Shown here: positions 37,300-49,974 of the stretch, one piece after another | Layout of the letters: the number at the start of each line of letters is the position of its first letter | Numbering within the stretch: the first letter of the stretch is position 1 | Source of the DNA: Toxorhynchites rutilus septentrionalis | Lineage: Eukaryota > Arthropoda > Insecta > Diptera > Culicidae | DNA: 64,000 bases | NCBI RefSeq assembly: GCF_029784135.1 | Contig: NC_073744.1 | Location: 103,103,303-103,167,302, forward strand | Reading direction: 5' to 3' | Program-made: the position numbers and the translations under genes | The notes under the pieces: generated by a model | Databases searched by the model: none | The model's input: only the letters and a program-made list of their open reading frames with translations | Told to the model about the DNA's origin: nothing

Positions 37300-38070
37300 G
37301 GTCACAGTGTTACATGGATAGAAAACATTCAATTAAACTCTTTCACATGAATATATTTTGAAAATTCCCAAAGGAACTGGCAGATTATTTTCAGTAACGA
37401 TTAGATATTTCCACATTTTCCTCGATACTGGAAGCCCACCAGTGGTTAATGCCAACTCGATAACCACCTGTTAATAGCACTTGATTGAAACATATTTGGT
37501 CACAGTGTAACATGGATAGAAAACATTCAATTAAACTCTTTCACATGAATATATTTTGAAAATTCCCAAAGGAACTGGCAGATTATTTTCAGTAACGATT
37601 AGATATTTCCACATTTTCCTCGATACTGGAAGCCCACCAGTGGTTAATGCCAATTCGATAACCACCTGTTAATAGCCCTTGATTGAAACATATTTGGTCA
37701 CAGTGTTACATGGATAGAAAACATTCAATTAAACTCTTTCACATGAATATATTTTAAAAATTCCCAAAGGAACTGGCAGATTATTTTCAGTAACGATTAG
37801 ATATTTCCACATTTTCCTCGATACTGGAAGCCCACCAGTGGTTAATGCCAACTCGATAACCACCTGTTAATAGCACTTGATTGAAACATATTTGGTCACA
37901 GTGTAACATGGATAGAAAACATTCAATTAAACTCTTTCACATGAATATATTTTAAAAATTCCCAGAGGAACTGGCAGATTATTTTCAGTAACGATTAGAT
38001 ATTTCCACATTTTCCTTGATACTGGAAGCCCACCAGTGGTTAATGCCAACTCGATAACCACCTGTTAATA
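37300..38070 (-). repeat. 198-bp array, 4 monomers
   Basis: Starts at 37300 and repeats at 198-bp spacing. The third monomer has AATAGCCCTTG where the others have AATAGCACTTG. Confidence 0.9.
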
Positions 38071-40966
38071 GCCGCGCGTGTATGTGTGTGTAGCGATGTC
38101 TTCCCAGGGAACCGTTTGTGGCATTACTCTCCTCCTGATAGATTCCCTTCTGGCCTAGGGTGCACAAACAGGCTCTTGGTGACACCGTTCATCCGCGCTT
38201 TCATGATAAATAAAGAGCTTCACCGCAACAGCGACAACATGCTCCAATCGCTGTTCAATTAGAACTGAGTGGATTTCCGAGCGCCGCTCGCTTATATACC
38301 GATTGGTGATTTCAATAGCCTGTTTTGAAAGCATTTTTAAGACTATTGAAACAAGTTTTTGGATCAAAAAGTAACAAGTGTATAACGCGTAGACATTTTA
38401 TCTTTCGAATGAAGTGTTTATCATACCATTTCGTTCAGTTGTTTAGGAGCTATTAACGCTCAAAATCTCGGTCTCCGGCGTAACGCTTTCGTTTTCGAAA
38501 CTTTGATTTTACACCCCGGTATAGAAATGAAAGACGTAGTCCTACGTCAAAACATTAAAATGAACTCTTTCGCATGAATGTATTTTTCAGTACCCAGGGG
38601 AACTGGCAGATTATTTTGCTGAATGGCATCCAAACGAAGAGTTCCGCGCGTGTATGTGTGTGTGTGGCGGCTGCTCCGATCTCTTCCCGGGGAACCATTT
38701 GCGGCGTCACTCTCCTCCTGATGGATTCCCTTCTGGCCTAAGGTGCACAAACAGGCTCTAGGTGACACCGTTCATTCGCGCTTTCATGATAAACGAAGAG
38801 CTTCACCACAACAGCGACAACATGCTCCAATCGCTGTTCAATTAGAACTGAGTGGATTTCCGAGTGGCGCTCGCTTATATACCGATTGGTGTATTCAATA
38901 GCCTGTTTTGAAATCAATTTTAAGACTATTGAAACAAGTTTTTGGATCAAAAAGTAACAAGTATATAACGCGTAGACATTTTATCTTTCGAATGAAGTGT
39001 TCATCATACCATTTCGTTCAGTTGTTTAGGAGCTATTAATGCTCAAAATCTCGGTCTCCGGCGTAACGCTTTCGTTTTCGAAACTTTGATTTTACACCCC
39101 GGTATAGAAATGAAAGACGTAGTCCTAGGTCAAAAAATTAACGAAACATTGGTCGCAGTCTCACACATGCGTAATTCTCGAGCTAGCCAGTCAGCTTAAA
39201 AATCCTCGCTCCGCTGCCGTAACGACAAGGTGCTACTGACATTCAACCGATTCGGACGTGTTTTTAGCGCTCTTGTAAAAGAGTACGGAAAAATAAGAGT
39301 TTTCTCGCACAACTAGTCAAATGCTTACAGCAGCCATTCTGAAGGCTTGATTAGTCCTAAATACAATTTAAATTTTCAGCATAGCAACCGGAGGATGGCA
39401 GAAGAGGACATCAGCCAAACTTTCACTGCGGTGGTGGTGCTCACCGGATTCTTCCAAAAATGGAAGTAAAAAGTAATGAACCAGCCAAATGAGTTGAAAA
39501 TCATTATAATACAGATTAAAAAAAAAAAATTCAGGGTGGGTGAGGATGTTTGCGCGTAGCACGGGCACCCTGCTACTACCCTGACCAGGAATTCCCCACG
39601 TCAGCTGTTTCGTCGCACAAAACCCAAAGATTTGCAGACACATCGTAGACAAACTAACGGGAAATAACAGCTGATGAGGAACAACTGTAACTGTGCTCAT
39701 CAGCGTCTCCACACGTGTACCAGAGCAGGAAGGAACGAATACAACTAACTGGTCTTTCGCTCGTATTGGGTTTTCGTTCACCGCTGTGAGGTCATCCTAG
39801 CATTCACCACTACGTATACGATCACAGCGTTGGAAACAATCAGCATTCGTCTGAAGCTCGATCGGCAGAAAACATCGCACGTGATGGAGACCAACACAGG
39901 CATCGACAGAGCGCAGAAAATTGGGATGCTGCTGCGGACCATTAAAATTACTCGCGGCGAAGTTTATGTTCCGTTCCTTTGTAAATATGTTGTAATGTTG
40001 TGAAATATTATTGTTAAATATATGTAACCTGTGAATTGTGATGAATTATACGTGTTTAAACCCAGCACTTTGTATATGCACCTACAATGAGCTATCGAGT
40101 TTGGATTTTTACGGCTAGGCTCCCCAACATATTGTTTTTCGATACTTTGCTCTTCACGAAGTAACGTAGATTGAAAATGCAGAACCCACAGTTTTGAAGT
40201 TGTCGTTGGAGTTTCTGGATTTCACCATTACAGAATTGATCGCTGACGTAGATCATCTTCAGAACTAGGTTGGCTTCCAATGGATGTAACTTTTCTTCAT
40301 TTATTTACGGTTGATAAATAGTTGTTCGCATTTTTCAAACAATCTTCATATTGTTTGTCGATACTTTGCTCTTTACGAAGTAACGAAGATTGAAAATGCT
40401 GAACCCACAGTTCAGTCTTCAATGCTGAACACGTTTCATTCGCTACATCTTTGGTTTCCCGAAGATGGTCAATTGGTTCGCTTGAGTTCAATCAACAACA
40501 ATCAACAATCACAAAACCAAATGTATTTGGTTGCAGTGTCATATGGATAGAAAACATTAGAATAAACTCTTTCGCATCAATGTATTTTTCAATTCCCAGG
40601 GGAACTGGCAGATTATTTTTCAGCAACGATTAGATTTTTCCCGATTTTCCTCGATACTCGAAGCCAACCAGTTGTTAATGTAAGGAAGGAAGGTATTGTA
40701 TTATAGAGACTTTAAACTTTTGTAGTTCATTCGTCTCTAGCCTTGAGAAAGGCCCTTTGAAAACTCTACTCTATTCTACTCCAGCGCTACCACCTCCGCC
40801 CTCTTGCCTTGAGAAAGGCACTCGATCCCTCGCCGTCCAGCCCGTCCAGCAACGATGTTGTCAGTCGGTGTCCACACAAAGAATGGTGGTTAATGTCACT
40901 CGATAACCACCTGTTAATGGCACTTAATTGAAAAATATTTGGTCGCAGTGTTACATGGATAAAAAA

Positions 40967-42484
40967 CAGGAAGTGGGTTATATCTATGGTATAACCGCAA
41001 GGGTGACGTAGGACTATCGTTGATTTAGAGATCATTTGTATGAAGTTGAATCTGAATTCATTCTGAATGAATGAATATTTGGAGAACTTCGAAAACGAGA
41101 GCGTTACGTTGGAGGCACAAGGTTTTATGCATCCAATATTGGATACGGAAATATCCTACTGATGGGGAAGAATAATCTTCAGAAGCTATCCTGTTGATTG
41201 CGATTGATTGAAAAACCACAAAACCAAATGTATTTGGACACAGTGTTACATGGATAGAAAACATTCAATTAAACTCTTTCACATGAATATATTTTGAAAA
41301 TTCCCAAAGGAACTGGCAGATTATTTTCAGTAACGATTAGATATTTCCACATTTTCCTCGATACTGGAAGCCCACCAGTGGTTAATGCCAACTCGATAAC
41401 CACCTGTTAATAGCACTTGATTGAAACATATTTGGTCACAGTGTTACATGGATAGAAAACATTCAATTAAATTCATTCACATGAATATATTTTGAAAATT
41501 CCCAAAGGAACTGGCAGATTATTTTCAGTAACGATTAGATATTTCCACATTTTCCTCGATACTGGAAGCCCACCAGTGGTTAATGCCAACTCGATAACCA
41601 CCTGTTAATAGCACTTGATTGAAACATATTTGGTCACAGTGTTACATGGATAGAAAACATTAAATTAAACTCTTTCACATGAATATATTTTGAAAATTCC
41701 CAGTGGAACTGGCAGATTATTTTCAGTAACGATTAGTTATTTCCACATTTTCCTCGATACTGGAAGCCCACCAGTGGTTAATACCAACTCGATAACCACC
41801 TGTTAATAGCACTTGATTGAAACATATTTGGTCACAGTGTAACATGGATAGAAAACATTCAATTAAACTCTTTCACATGAATATATTTTGAAAATTCCCA
41901 GAGGAACTGGCAGATTATTTTCAGTAACGATTAGATATTTCCACATTTTCCTCGATACTGGAAGCCCACCAGTGGTTAATGCCAACTCGATAACCACCTG
42001 TTAATAGCCGCGCGTGTATGTGTGTGTAGCGATGTCTTCCCAGGGAACCGTTTGTGGCATCACTCTCCTCCTGATAGATTCCCTTCTGGCCTAGGGTGCA
42101 CAAACAGGCTCTTGGTGACACCGTTCATCCGCGCTTTCATGATAAATAAAGAGCTTCACCGCAACAGCGACAACATGCTCCAATCGATGTTCAATTAGAA
42201 CTGAGTGGATTTCCGAGCGCCGCTCGCTTATATACCGATTGGTGATTTCAATAGCCTGTTTTGAAAGCAATTTTAAGACTATTGAAACAAGTTTTTGGAT
42301 CAAAAAGTAACAAGTATATAACGCGTAGACATTTTATCTTTCGAATGAAGTGTTTATCATACCATTTCGTTCAGTTGTTTAGGAGCTATTAACGCTCAAA
42401 ATCTCGGTCTCCGGCGTAACGCTTTCGTTTTCGAAACTTTGATTTTACACCCCGGTATAGAAATGAAAGACGTAGTCCTAGGTC
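40967..42484 (-). mobile_element. recombinant T-run element in unit 5
   Basis: The 3' end is that of the nested element, but the 5' end (GTCCTAGGTC, 42473-42484) is that of the outer element, as expected after a crossover between the two promoter modules. Confidence 0.8.
41236..42007 (-). repeat. 198-bp array, 4 monomers
   Basis: First monomer with GGACAC as in unit 3, the rest as in unit 2: units 2, 3 and 5 share variants. Confidence 0.9.
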
Positions 42485-44578
42485 AAAAAATTAACGAAAC
42501 ATTGGTCGCAGTCTCACACATGCGTAATTCTCGAGCTAGCCAGTCAGCTTAAAAATCCTCGCTCCGCTGCCGTAACGACAAGGTGCTACTGACATTCAAC
42601 CGATTCGGACGTGTTTTTAGCGCTCTTGTAAAAGAGTACGGAAAAATAAGAGTTTTCTCGCACAACTAGTCAAATGCTTACAGCAGCCATTCTGAAGGCT
42701 TGATTAGTCCTAAATACAATTGAAATTTTCAGCATAGCAACCGGAGGATGGCAGAAGAGGACATCAGCCAAACTTTCACTGCGGTGGTGGTGCTCACCGG
42801 ATTCTTCCAAAAATGGAAGTAAAAAGTGATGAACCAGCCAAATGAGTTGAAAATCATTATAATACAGATTAAAAAAAAAAAATTCAGGGTGGGTGAGGAT
42901 GTTTGCGCGTAGCACGGGCACCCTGCTACTACCCTGACCAGGAATTCCCCACGTCAGCTGTTTCGTCGCACAAAACCCAAAGATTTGCAGACACATCGTA
43001 GACAAACTAACGGGAAATAACAGCTGATGAGGAACAACTGTAACTGTGCTCATCAGCGTCTCCACACGTGTACCAGAGCAGGAAGGAACGAATACAACTA
43101 ACTGGTCTTTCGCTCGTATTGGGTTTTCGTTCACCGCTGTGAGGTCATCCTAGCATTCACCACTACGTATACGATCACAGCGTTGGAAACAATCAGCATT
43201 CGTCTGAAGCTCGATCGGCAGAAAACATCGCACGTGATGGAGACCAACACAGGCATCGACAGAGCGCAGAAAATTGGGATGCTGCTGCGGACCATTAAAA
43301 TTACTCGCGGCGAAGTTTATGTTCCGTTCCTTTGTAAATATGTTGTAATGTTGTGAAATATTATTGTTAAATATATGTAACCTGTGAATTGTGATGAATT
43401 ATACGTGTTTAAACCCAGCACTTTGTATATGCACCTACAATGAGCTATCGAGTTTGGATTTTTACGGCTAGGCTCCCCAACATATTGTTTTTCGATACTT
43501 TGCTCTTCACGAAGTAACGTAGATTGAAAATGCAGAACCCACAGTTTTGAAGTTGTCGTTGGAGTTTCTGGATTTCACCATTACAGAATTGATCGCTGAC
43601 GTAGATCATCTTCAGAACTGGGTTGGCTTCCAATGGATGTAACTTTTCTTCATTTATTTACGGTTGATAAATAGTTGTTCGCATTTTTCAAACAATCTTC
43701 ATATTGTTTGTCGATACTTTGCTCTTTACGAAGTAACGAAGATTGAAAATGCTGAACCCACAGTTCAGTCTTCAATGCTGAACACGTTTCATTCGCTACA
43801 TCTTTGGTTTCCCGAAGATGGTCAATTGGTTCGCTTGAGTTGATTGAAAAATCACAAAACCAAATGTATTTGGTTGCAGTGTCATATGGATAGAAAACAT
43901 TAGAATAAACTCTTTCGCATCAATGTATTTTTCAATTCCCAGGGGAACTGGCAGATTATTTTTCAGCAACGATTAGATTTTTCCTGATTTTCCTCGATAC
44001 TCGAAGCCCACCAGTTGTTAATGTAAGGAAGGAAGGTATTGTATTATAGAGACTTTAAACTTTTGTAGTTCATTCGTCTCTAGCCTTGATAAAGGCCCTT
44101 TGAAAACTCTACTCTATTCTACTCCAGCGCTACCACCTCCGTCCTCTTGCCTTGAGAAAGGCACTCGATCCCTCGCCGTCCAGCCCGTCCAGCAACGATG
44201 TTGTCAGTCGGTGTCCACACAAAGAATGGTGGTTAATGTCACTCGATAACCACCTGTTAATGGCACTTAATTGAAAAATATTTGGTCGCAGTGTTACATG
44301 GATAAAAAACAGGAAGTGGGTTATATCTATGGTATAACCGCAAGGGTGACGTAGGACTATCGTTGATTTAGAGATCATTTGTATGAAGTTGAATCTGAAT
44401 TCATTCTGAATGAATGAATATTTGGAGAACTTCGAAAACGAGAGCGTTACGTTGGAGGCACAAGGTTTTATGCATCCAATATTGGATACGGAAATATCCT
44501 ACTGATGGGGAAGAATAATCTTCAGAAGCTATCCTGTTGATTGCGATTGATTGAAAAACCACAAAACCAAATGTATTT

Positions 44579-45265
44579 GGTCACAGTGTTACATGGATAG
44601 AAAACATTCAATTAAACTCTTTCACATGAATATATTTTGAAAATTCCCAGAGGAACTGGCAGATTATTTTCAGTAACGATTAGTTATTTCCACATTTTCC
44701 TCGATACTGGAAGCCCACCAGTGGTTAATGCCAACTCGATAACCACCTGTTAATAGCACTTGATTGAAACATATTTGGTCACAGTGTTACATGGATAGAA
44801 AACATTCAATTAAATTCATTCACATGAATATATTTTGAAAATTCCCAAAGGAACTGGCAGATTATTTTCAGTAACGATTAGATATTTCCACATTTTCCTC
44901 GATACTGGAAGCCCACCAGTGGTTAATGCCAACTCGATAACCACCTGTTAATAGCACTTGATTGAAACATATTTGGTCACAGTGTTACATGGATAGAAAA
45001 CATTAAATTAAACTCTTTCACATGAATATATTTTGAAAATTCCCAGAGGAACTGGCAGATTATTTTCAGTAACGATTAGTTATTTCCACATTTTCCTCGA
45101 TACTGGAAGCCCACCAGTGGTTAATTCCAACTCGATAACCACCTGTTAATAGCACTTGATTGAAACATATTTGGTCACAGTGTAACATGGATAGAAAACA
45201 TTCAATTAAACTCTTTCACATGAATATATTTTGAAAATTCCCAAAGGAACTGGCAGATTATTTTC
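44579..45265 (-). repeat. 198-bp array, 4 monomers (last partial)
   Basis: Ends in the same CCAGCAATG break as in unit 4. Confidence 0.9.
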
Positions 45266-45269
45266 CAGC

Positions 45270-45680
45270 AATGATTAGATCTTTCCGGAACTTTCTCGAT
45301 GCTGAATGGCATCCTAACGGAAAGAGTTCTGCGCGTGTATGTGTCGATCCTTCGCCGTCCACCTCCTCCAGCACGTTAGGCAACGATGTTGTCTTGTCGA
45401 TGTCCTCACGAAAAATGAATGTGTCTCACCACCAGAATATCGCTTAAGTATGCTTTTTGTGTGTGATTGAATCGAGAGAACGTGTGGTTTACAATGGCAA
45501 TTTGGAAGGCAAACTAGAGGGGAATGAACTCTCTGAGCTCGGAACTTTCGGCGACTGAGCAATAATCGATTGCAGGCACATACAATATTGGATACGGAAA
45601 TATCCTACTGATGGGGAAGAATAATCTTCTGAAGCTATCCTGTTAATTGCGATTGATTGAAAAACCACAAAACCAAATGT
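45270..45680 (-). repeat. 400-bp variant block, second copy
   Basis: Nearly identical to 36885-37290, with the same 82-residue minus ORF at 45314-45562. Confidence 0.75.
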
Positions 45681-45684
45681 ATTT

Positions 45685-46457
45685 GGTCACAGTGTTACAT
45701 GGATAGAAAACATTCAATTAAACTCTTTCACATGAATATATTTTGAAAATTCCCAAAGGAACTGGCAGATTATTTTCAGTAACGATTAGATATTTCCACA
45801 TTTTCCTCGATACTGGAAGCCCACCAGTGGTTAATGCCAACTCGATAACCACCTGTTAATAGCACTTGATTGAAACATATTTGGTCACAGTGTAACATGG
45901 ATAGAAAACATTCAATTAAACTCTTTCACATGAATATATTTTGAAAATTCCCAAAGGAACTGGCAGATTATTTTCAGTAACGATTAGATATTTCCACATT
46001 TTCCTCGATACTGGAAGCCCACCAGTGGTTAATGCCAACTCGATAACCACCTGTTAATAGCACTTGATTGAAACATATTTGGTCACAGTGTTACATGGAT
46101 AGAAAACATTCAATTAAACTCTTTCACATGAATATATTTTAAAAATTCCCAAAGGAACTGGCAGATTATTTTCAGTAACGATTAGATATTTCCACATTTT
46201 CCTCGATACTGGAAGCCCACCAGTGGTTAATGCCAACTCGATAACCACCTGTTAATAGCACTTGATTGAAACATATTTGGTCACAGTGTAACATGGATAG
46301 AAAACATTCAATTAAACTCTTTCACATGAATATATTTTGAAAATTCCCAGAGGAACTGGCAGATTATTTTCAGTAACGATTAGATATTTCCACATTTTCC
46401 TCGATACTGGAAGCCCACCAGTGGTTAATGCCAACTCGATAACCACCTGTTAATAGC
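45685..46457 (-). repeat. 198-bp array, 4 monomers
   Basis: Same phase and length as the array at 37300-38070. Confidence 0.9.
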
Positions 46458-47731
46458 CGCGCGTGTATGTGTGTGTAGCGATGTCTTCCCAGGGAACCGT
46501 TTGTGGCATCACTCTCCTCCTGATAGATTCCCATCTGGCCTAGGGTGCACAAACAGGCTCTTGGTGACACCGTTCATCAGCGCTTTCATGATAAATAAAG
46601 AGCTTCACCGCAACAGCGACAACATGCTCCAATCGCTGTTCAATTAGAACTGAGTGGATTTCCGAGCGCCGCTCGCTTATATACCGATTGGTGATTTCAA
46701 TAGCCTGTTTTGAAAGCAATTTTAAGACTATTGAAACAAGTTTTTGGATCAAAAAGTAACAAGTATATAACGCGTAGACATTTTATCTTTCGAATGAAGT
46801 ATTTATCATACCATTTCGTTCAGTTGTTTAAGAGCTATTAACGCTCAAAATCTCGGTCTCCGGCGTAACGCTTTCGTTTTCGAAACTTTGATTTTACACC
46901 CCGGTATAGAAATGAAAGACGTAGTCCTACGTCAAAACATTAAAATGAACTCTTTCGCATGAATGTATTTTTCAGTACCCATGGGAACTGGCAGATTATT
47001 TTGCTGAATGGCATCCAAACGAAGAGTTCCGCGCGTGTATGTGTGTGTGTGGCGGCTGCTCCGATCTCTTCCCGGGGAACCATTTGCGGCGTCACTCTCC
47101 TCCTGATGGATTCCCTTCTGGCCTAAGGTGCACAAACAGGCTCTAGGTGACACCGTTCATTCGCGCTTTCATGATAAACGAAGAGCTTCACCACAACAGC
47201 GACAACATGCTCCAATCGCTGTTCAATTAGAACTGAGTGGATTTCCGAGTGGCGCTCGCTTATATACCGATTGGTGTATTCAATAGCCTGTTTTGAAATC
47301 AATTTTAAGACTATTGAAACAAGTTTTTGGATCAAAAAGTAACAAGTATATAACGCGTAGACATTTTATCTTTCGAATGAAGTGTTCATCATACCATTTC
47401 GTTCAGTTGTTTAGGAGCTATTAATGCTCAAAATCTCGGTCTCCGGCGTAACGCTTTCGTTTTCGAAACTTTGATTTTACACCCCGGTATAGAAATGAAA
47501 GACGTAGTCCTAGGTCAAAAAATTAACGAAACATTGGTCGCAGTCTCACACATGCGTAATTCTCGAGCTAGCCAGTCAGCTTAAAAATCCTCGCTCCGCT
47601 GCCGTAACGACAAGGTGCTACTGACATTCAACCGATTCGGACGTGTTTTTAGCGCTCTTGTAAAAGAGTACGGAAAAATAATAGTTTTCTCGCACAACTA
47701 GTCAAATGCTTACAGCAGCCATTCTGAAGGC

Positions 47732-47956
47732 TTGATTAGTCCTAAATACAATTTAAATTTTCAGCATAGCAACCGGAGGATGACAGAAGAGGACATCAGC
47801 CAAACTTTCACTGCGATGGTGGTGCTCACCGGCTCGCCGGAAAAAGCGCGCGCTTTTTCGGCGTCACCGACGCCACGACCCCTTTTTTCTTTCGGGCAGT
47901 GTTGCCAGTTCTATTGTAGTGCCAGTAGTGAATTTTTATTATTAAATAAAATCTAA
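47732..47956 (+). other. short ORF at right end of unit 6, unassigned
   Basis: The frame from ATG 47780 reads MTEEDISQTFTAMVVLTGSP and runs past the point where units 1-5 switch to SINE sequence. An acceptor-like TTTAAATTTTCAG ends at 47764, just before it. In units 1-5 the equivalent frame starts MAEEDISQTFTAVVVLTG and stops soon after the junction. No family was recognised; it may be a degraded exon or leader. Confidence 0.3.
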
Positions 47957-48414
47957 AAAGAAAAAAACACGCATATAAACTGAAGTGACTGAAGCAATTA
48001 TTACATTAAGTGTGATTTGCAATTTTTCCGCACCTATTTGTGGCTTTTCAAAGTGCTTTATTAGAACAAAGTGTAATTTTCTGGGAACATACCCCTTAGT
48101 GAAAATTCCCCAATAAGGAATTTCAGTGATTTTACACTCGTACCTGCTGACTATAACCTAGGTATAGTTAAGCAGAAGCATGGCTTCAATTATGTCCGGG
48201 CCTCCGGGAGACCGGGCTACAAATTTCTATGAGTGCAGGCCCACCGAAGCCACCGCTCCACTATGGGCGGACCCCTCGAACGGTAATCTCCAGATACTGC
48301 TTCTTAGAGCTACAGGAGACAAGGTGCTTCCAACAAACCCCTTCACCGTTAGCAATACCATCAATGCAGCTGTAAAAAAATTCAACAGCGCAAAACCACA
48401 GCGCGATGATAAAA
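47833..48414 (+). pseudogene. LINE 5' region and ORF1 start
   Basis: From ATG 48180 the frame reads MASIMSGPPGDRATNFYE and on to NPFTVSNTINAAVKKF, resembling the amino end of jockey-like LINE ORF1 proteins (motif PTNPF followed by an amphipathic helix). The frame is open to 48414, where a T-run element enters an AAAA. The untranslated stretch before it starts with a perfect 20-base palindrome (47840-47859). The continuation is at 53329. Confidence 0.7.
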
Positions 48415-48585
48415 GACGGGTGGGTAATGTCGGGGACATAACCGGAGTGACGTAGGACTATACAAAGGGGACAGCTTTTGTTAAATATATATATATTAAA
48501 TATATTGTTTTATTTTCTTCTCCTACGTGAATATCTACCTTAAAAATGGATGAGTTTACTGTTTACTCTTCATGAATATGTTGAT

Positions 48586-48601
48586 GGTTCTGAAAAGAAC
48601 C
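48586..48601 (-). promoter_or_regulatory. histone 3' stem-loop, compensated
   Basis: Minus strand GGTTCTTTTCAGAACC: a perfect 6-bp stem but with T-A pairs where others have G-C, so paired changes preserve the structure. It serves the H2A copy at 48800-49076. Confidence 0.85.
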
Positions 48602-48799
48602 TTTGGTGTTGTGTTTTTTTTATCACTCGATATTCCCATCTTGTTCGGTTAAACCTTCCTGTTTAGCTATTGCGTTTGCCACTCGCCACAGCTTTCACAG
48701 TTGGAATATTTCTTCCCATCCAGCTTGTGACATGTTGTTCAGTAAATTACATTTGATGCGACGTGCCGGAGAAACACTTTGCCACTCACTGAAACTAAT

Positions 48800-49076
48800 T
48801 GTTGCCTTGATGAGCGCCGAACCGAAGCTGCTCTGTTCTTGATGCGGGTTTTCTGATTGTCGTGAGCAGCTTTGCAAGCCAACTCGAGCACTCCGACGGC
48901 CGAAACTCTATAATCGCTGGTGCTCCTATATACTGGTGCTCCGGCACCAATCCGTTCGGCCTAGTTACCCTTGCGGAGCAATCAGTGAATGCGACCAACA
49001 GGGAACTGGAGACTTGCACGGTTCGAGTGAGACTTTGCCTTTCCCTTAACTTGTCCTCCTTTGTTACGTCCACGAT
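48800..49076 (-). pseudogene. histone H2A pseudogene
   Basis: Minus-strand pieces read [43 protein letters not shown] and VLELACKAAHDNQKTRIKNR, in order along H2A. The start codon is lost (ATC at 49074-49076). Several stops and a short duplication near APVY are present. After about residue 100 the sequence jumps to spacer (GGCACGTCGCATC). A TATA box lies upstream on minus near 49150. Confidence 0.85.
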
Positions 49077-49260
49077 GCCGATGCCGTACAACCACACGGG
49101 TTTACGGTTTGAAAGAAAATAAGATATTTATTTGGGGTCCGCGTGTTTTATACTCTAGCGGTACACACTCACAGGATAGAGACAAATCGGCAGACTCAGC
49201 CAGAGGGGCGAGTCCAACGAGACGAACGAATGAGCGTTAAAAGGGAGCGATGGCAAAAAA
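49077..49260. promoter_or_regulatory. divergent H2A-H2B promoter
   Basis: On minus, GAGTATAAAACACGCGG (49141-49157) gives a TATAAAA box for H2A. On plus, CAGACTCAGCC and the GACGAACGAATGAGCG block precede the H2B leader. This layout is the usual shared promoter of dipteran H2A/H2B pairs. The same promoter is split by two hAT elements at 56775-61736. Confidence 0.7.
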
Positions 49261-49312
49261 ATACATTCATTACGATTTGTTCGCTCGTTGGATTCACATG
49301 CAGGCTAAAAAG
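49261..49312 (+). pseudogene. H2B leader without coding region
   Basis: Leader sequence up to CACATGCAGGCTAAAA is followed straight by the H2B stem-loop at 49313. The coding sequence has been lost by a precise-looking internal deletion shared with 565-698. Confidence 0.65.
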
Positions 49313-49328
49313 GGTCCTTTTCAGGATC
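49313..49328 (+). promoter_or_regulatory. histone 3' stem-loop (H2B side)
   Basis: GGTCCTTTTCAGGATC, the same as at 699, followed by CTAAAGAGTTTA. Confidence 0.7.
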
Positions 49329-49898
49329 ACAATCTTCAATCTAAAGAGTTTATTGTTTTGTTATCACTCGATATCCCCATCTTGTTCGGCTAAACCTTGC
49401 TGTTTGGCGATTGCATTTGCCACTTGCCACAGCTTTCACAGTTGGAAAATTTCTTCCCATCCAGCTTGTGACATATTTTACAGTAAATTACATTCAATGG
49501 CACGTCGCATTACCACCACTCAGTATCGGATTGGAGGTAATTTTAACCTGTAATTGAACATTTGCGATGACAGTGGTACAGTGTCGACCTTCAATGTGGG
49601 GTCATAATTTGGACCCCGAACTCTATGTTTACAAAAATGTCCAACTAAATATGTCGCATTACTGGTCCGTCCAATTAGCTAAATGTCGAGAGAAGTGTAA
49701 ATTACTGTACTTTCAATCTAGAAGCAATTTAAGAATTGGTGAAAATCAATAAGCTCAGAACAACTGCCAAATTCACATACTCATCATATCCTGGCAAACA
49801 AATTATGAAAAAATCAATTTGTGTTTTATTATTATTTTGGATATTGTTTTAGAAAGCATTGAACTGTATTTCCTAAACTCTTTTTTGGAAGGTTTAAT

Positions 49899-49914
49899 GG
49901 CCCTGAAAAGCGCC
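49899..49914 (-). promoter_or_regulatory. histone 3' stem-loop (H2A)
   Basis: Minus GGCGCTTTTCAGGGCC, then AAAAAAGAGTTTAGG. Confidence 0.8.
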
Positions 49915-49974
49915 TTGTTTTATGGAATGGTTCCAATTTAGAAAACTTAGTACTCGTGGTTTTGAAAAAAAAAC

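Larger units (their letters stand above)
35727..38548 (-). mobile_element. nested T-run element in unit 4
   Basis: Same ends; 2822 bp with five plus four monomers around the 400-bp block. Confidence 0.85.
34208..39447. repeat. tandem unit 4 (5240 bp)
   Basis: The longest unit. It has two monomer arrays separated by a 400-bp block (36885-37290) found elsewhere only in unit 6. Confidence 0.9.
39448..42800. repeat. tandem unit 5 (3353 bp)
   Basis: The shortest unit. It has four monomers and only one promoter module, whose distal end has the variant GTCCTAGGTC normally found at the second module. This fits unequal recombination between modules. Confidence 0.9.
44310..46933 (-). mobile_element. 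nested T-run element in unit 6
   Basis: Same ends as in unit 4; two arrays of four monomers around the 400-bp block. Confidence 0.85.
42801..47832. repeat. tandem unit 6 (5032 bp)
   Basis: Two monomer arrays separated by the same 400-bp block as unit 4. Its right end continues into CTCGCCGG and the LINE region instead of the SINE fragment, so it preserves the original right flank. Confidence 0.9.
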
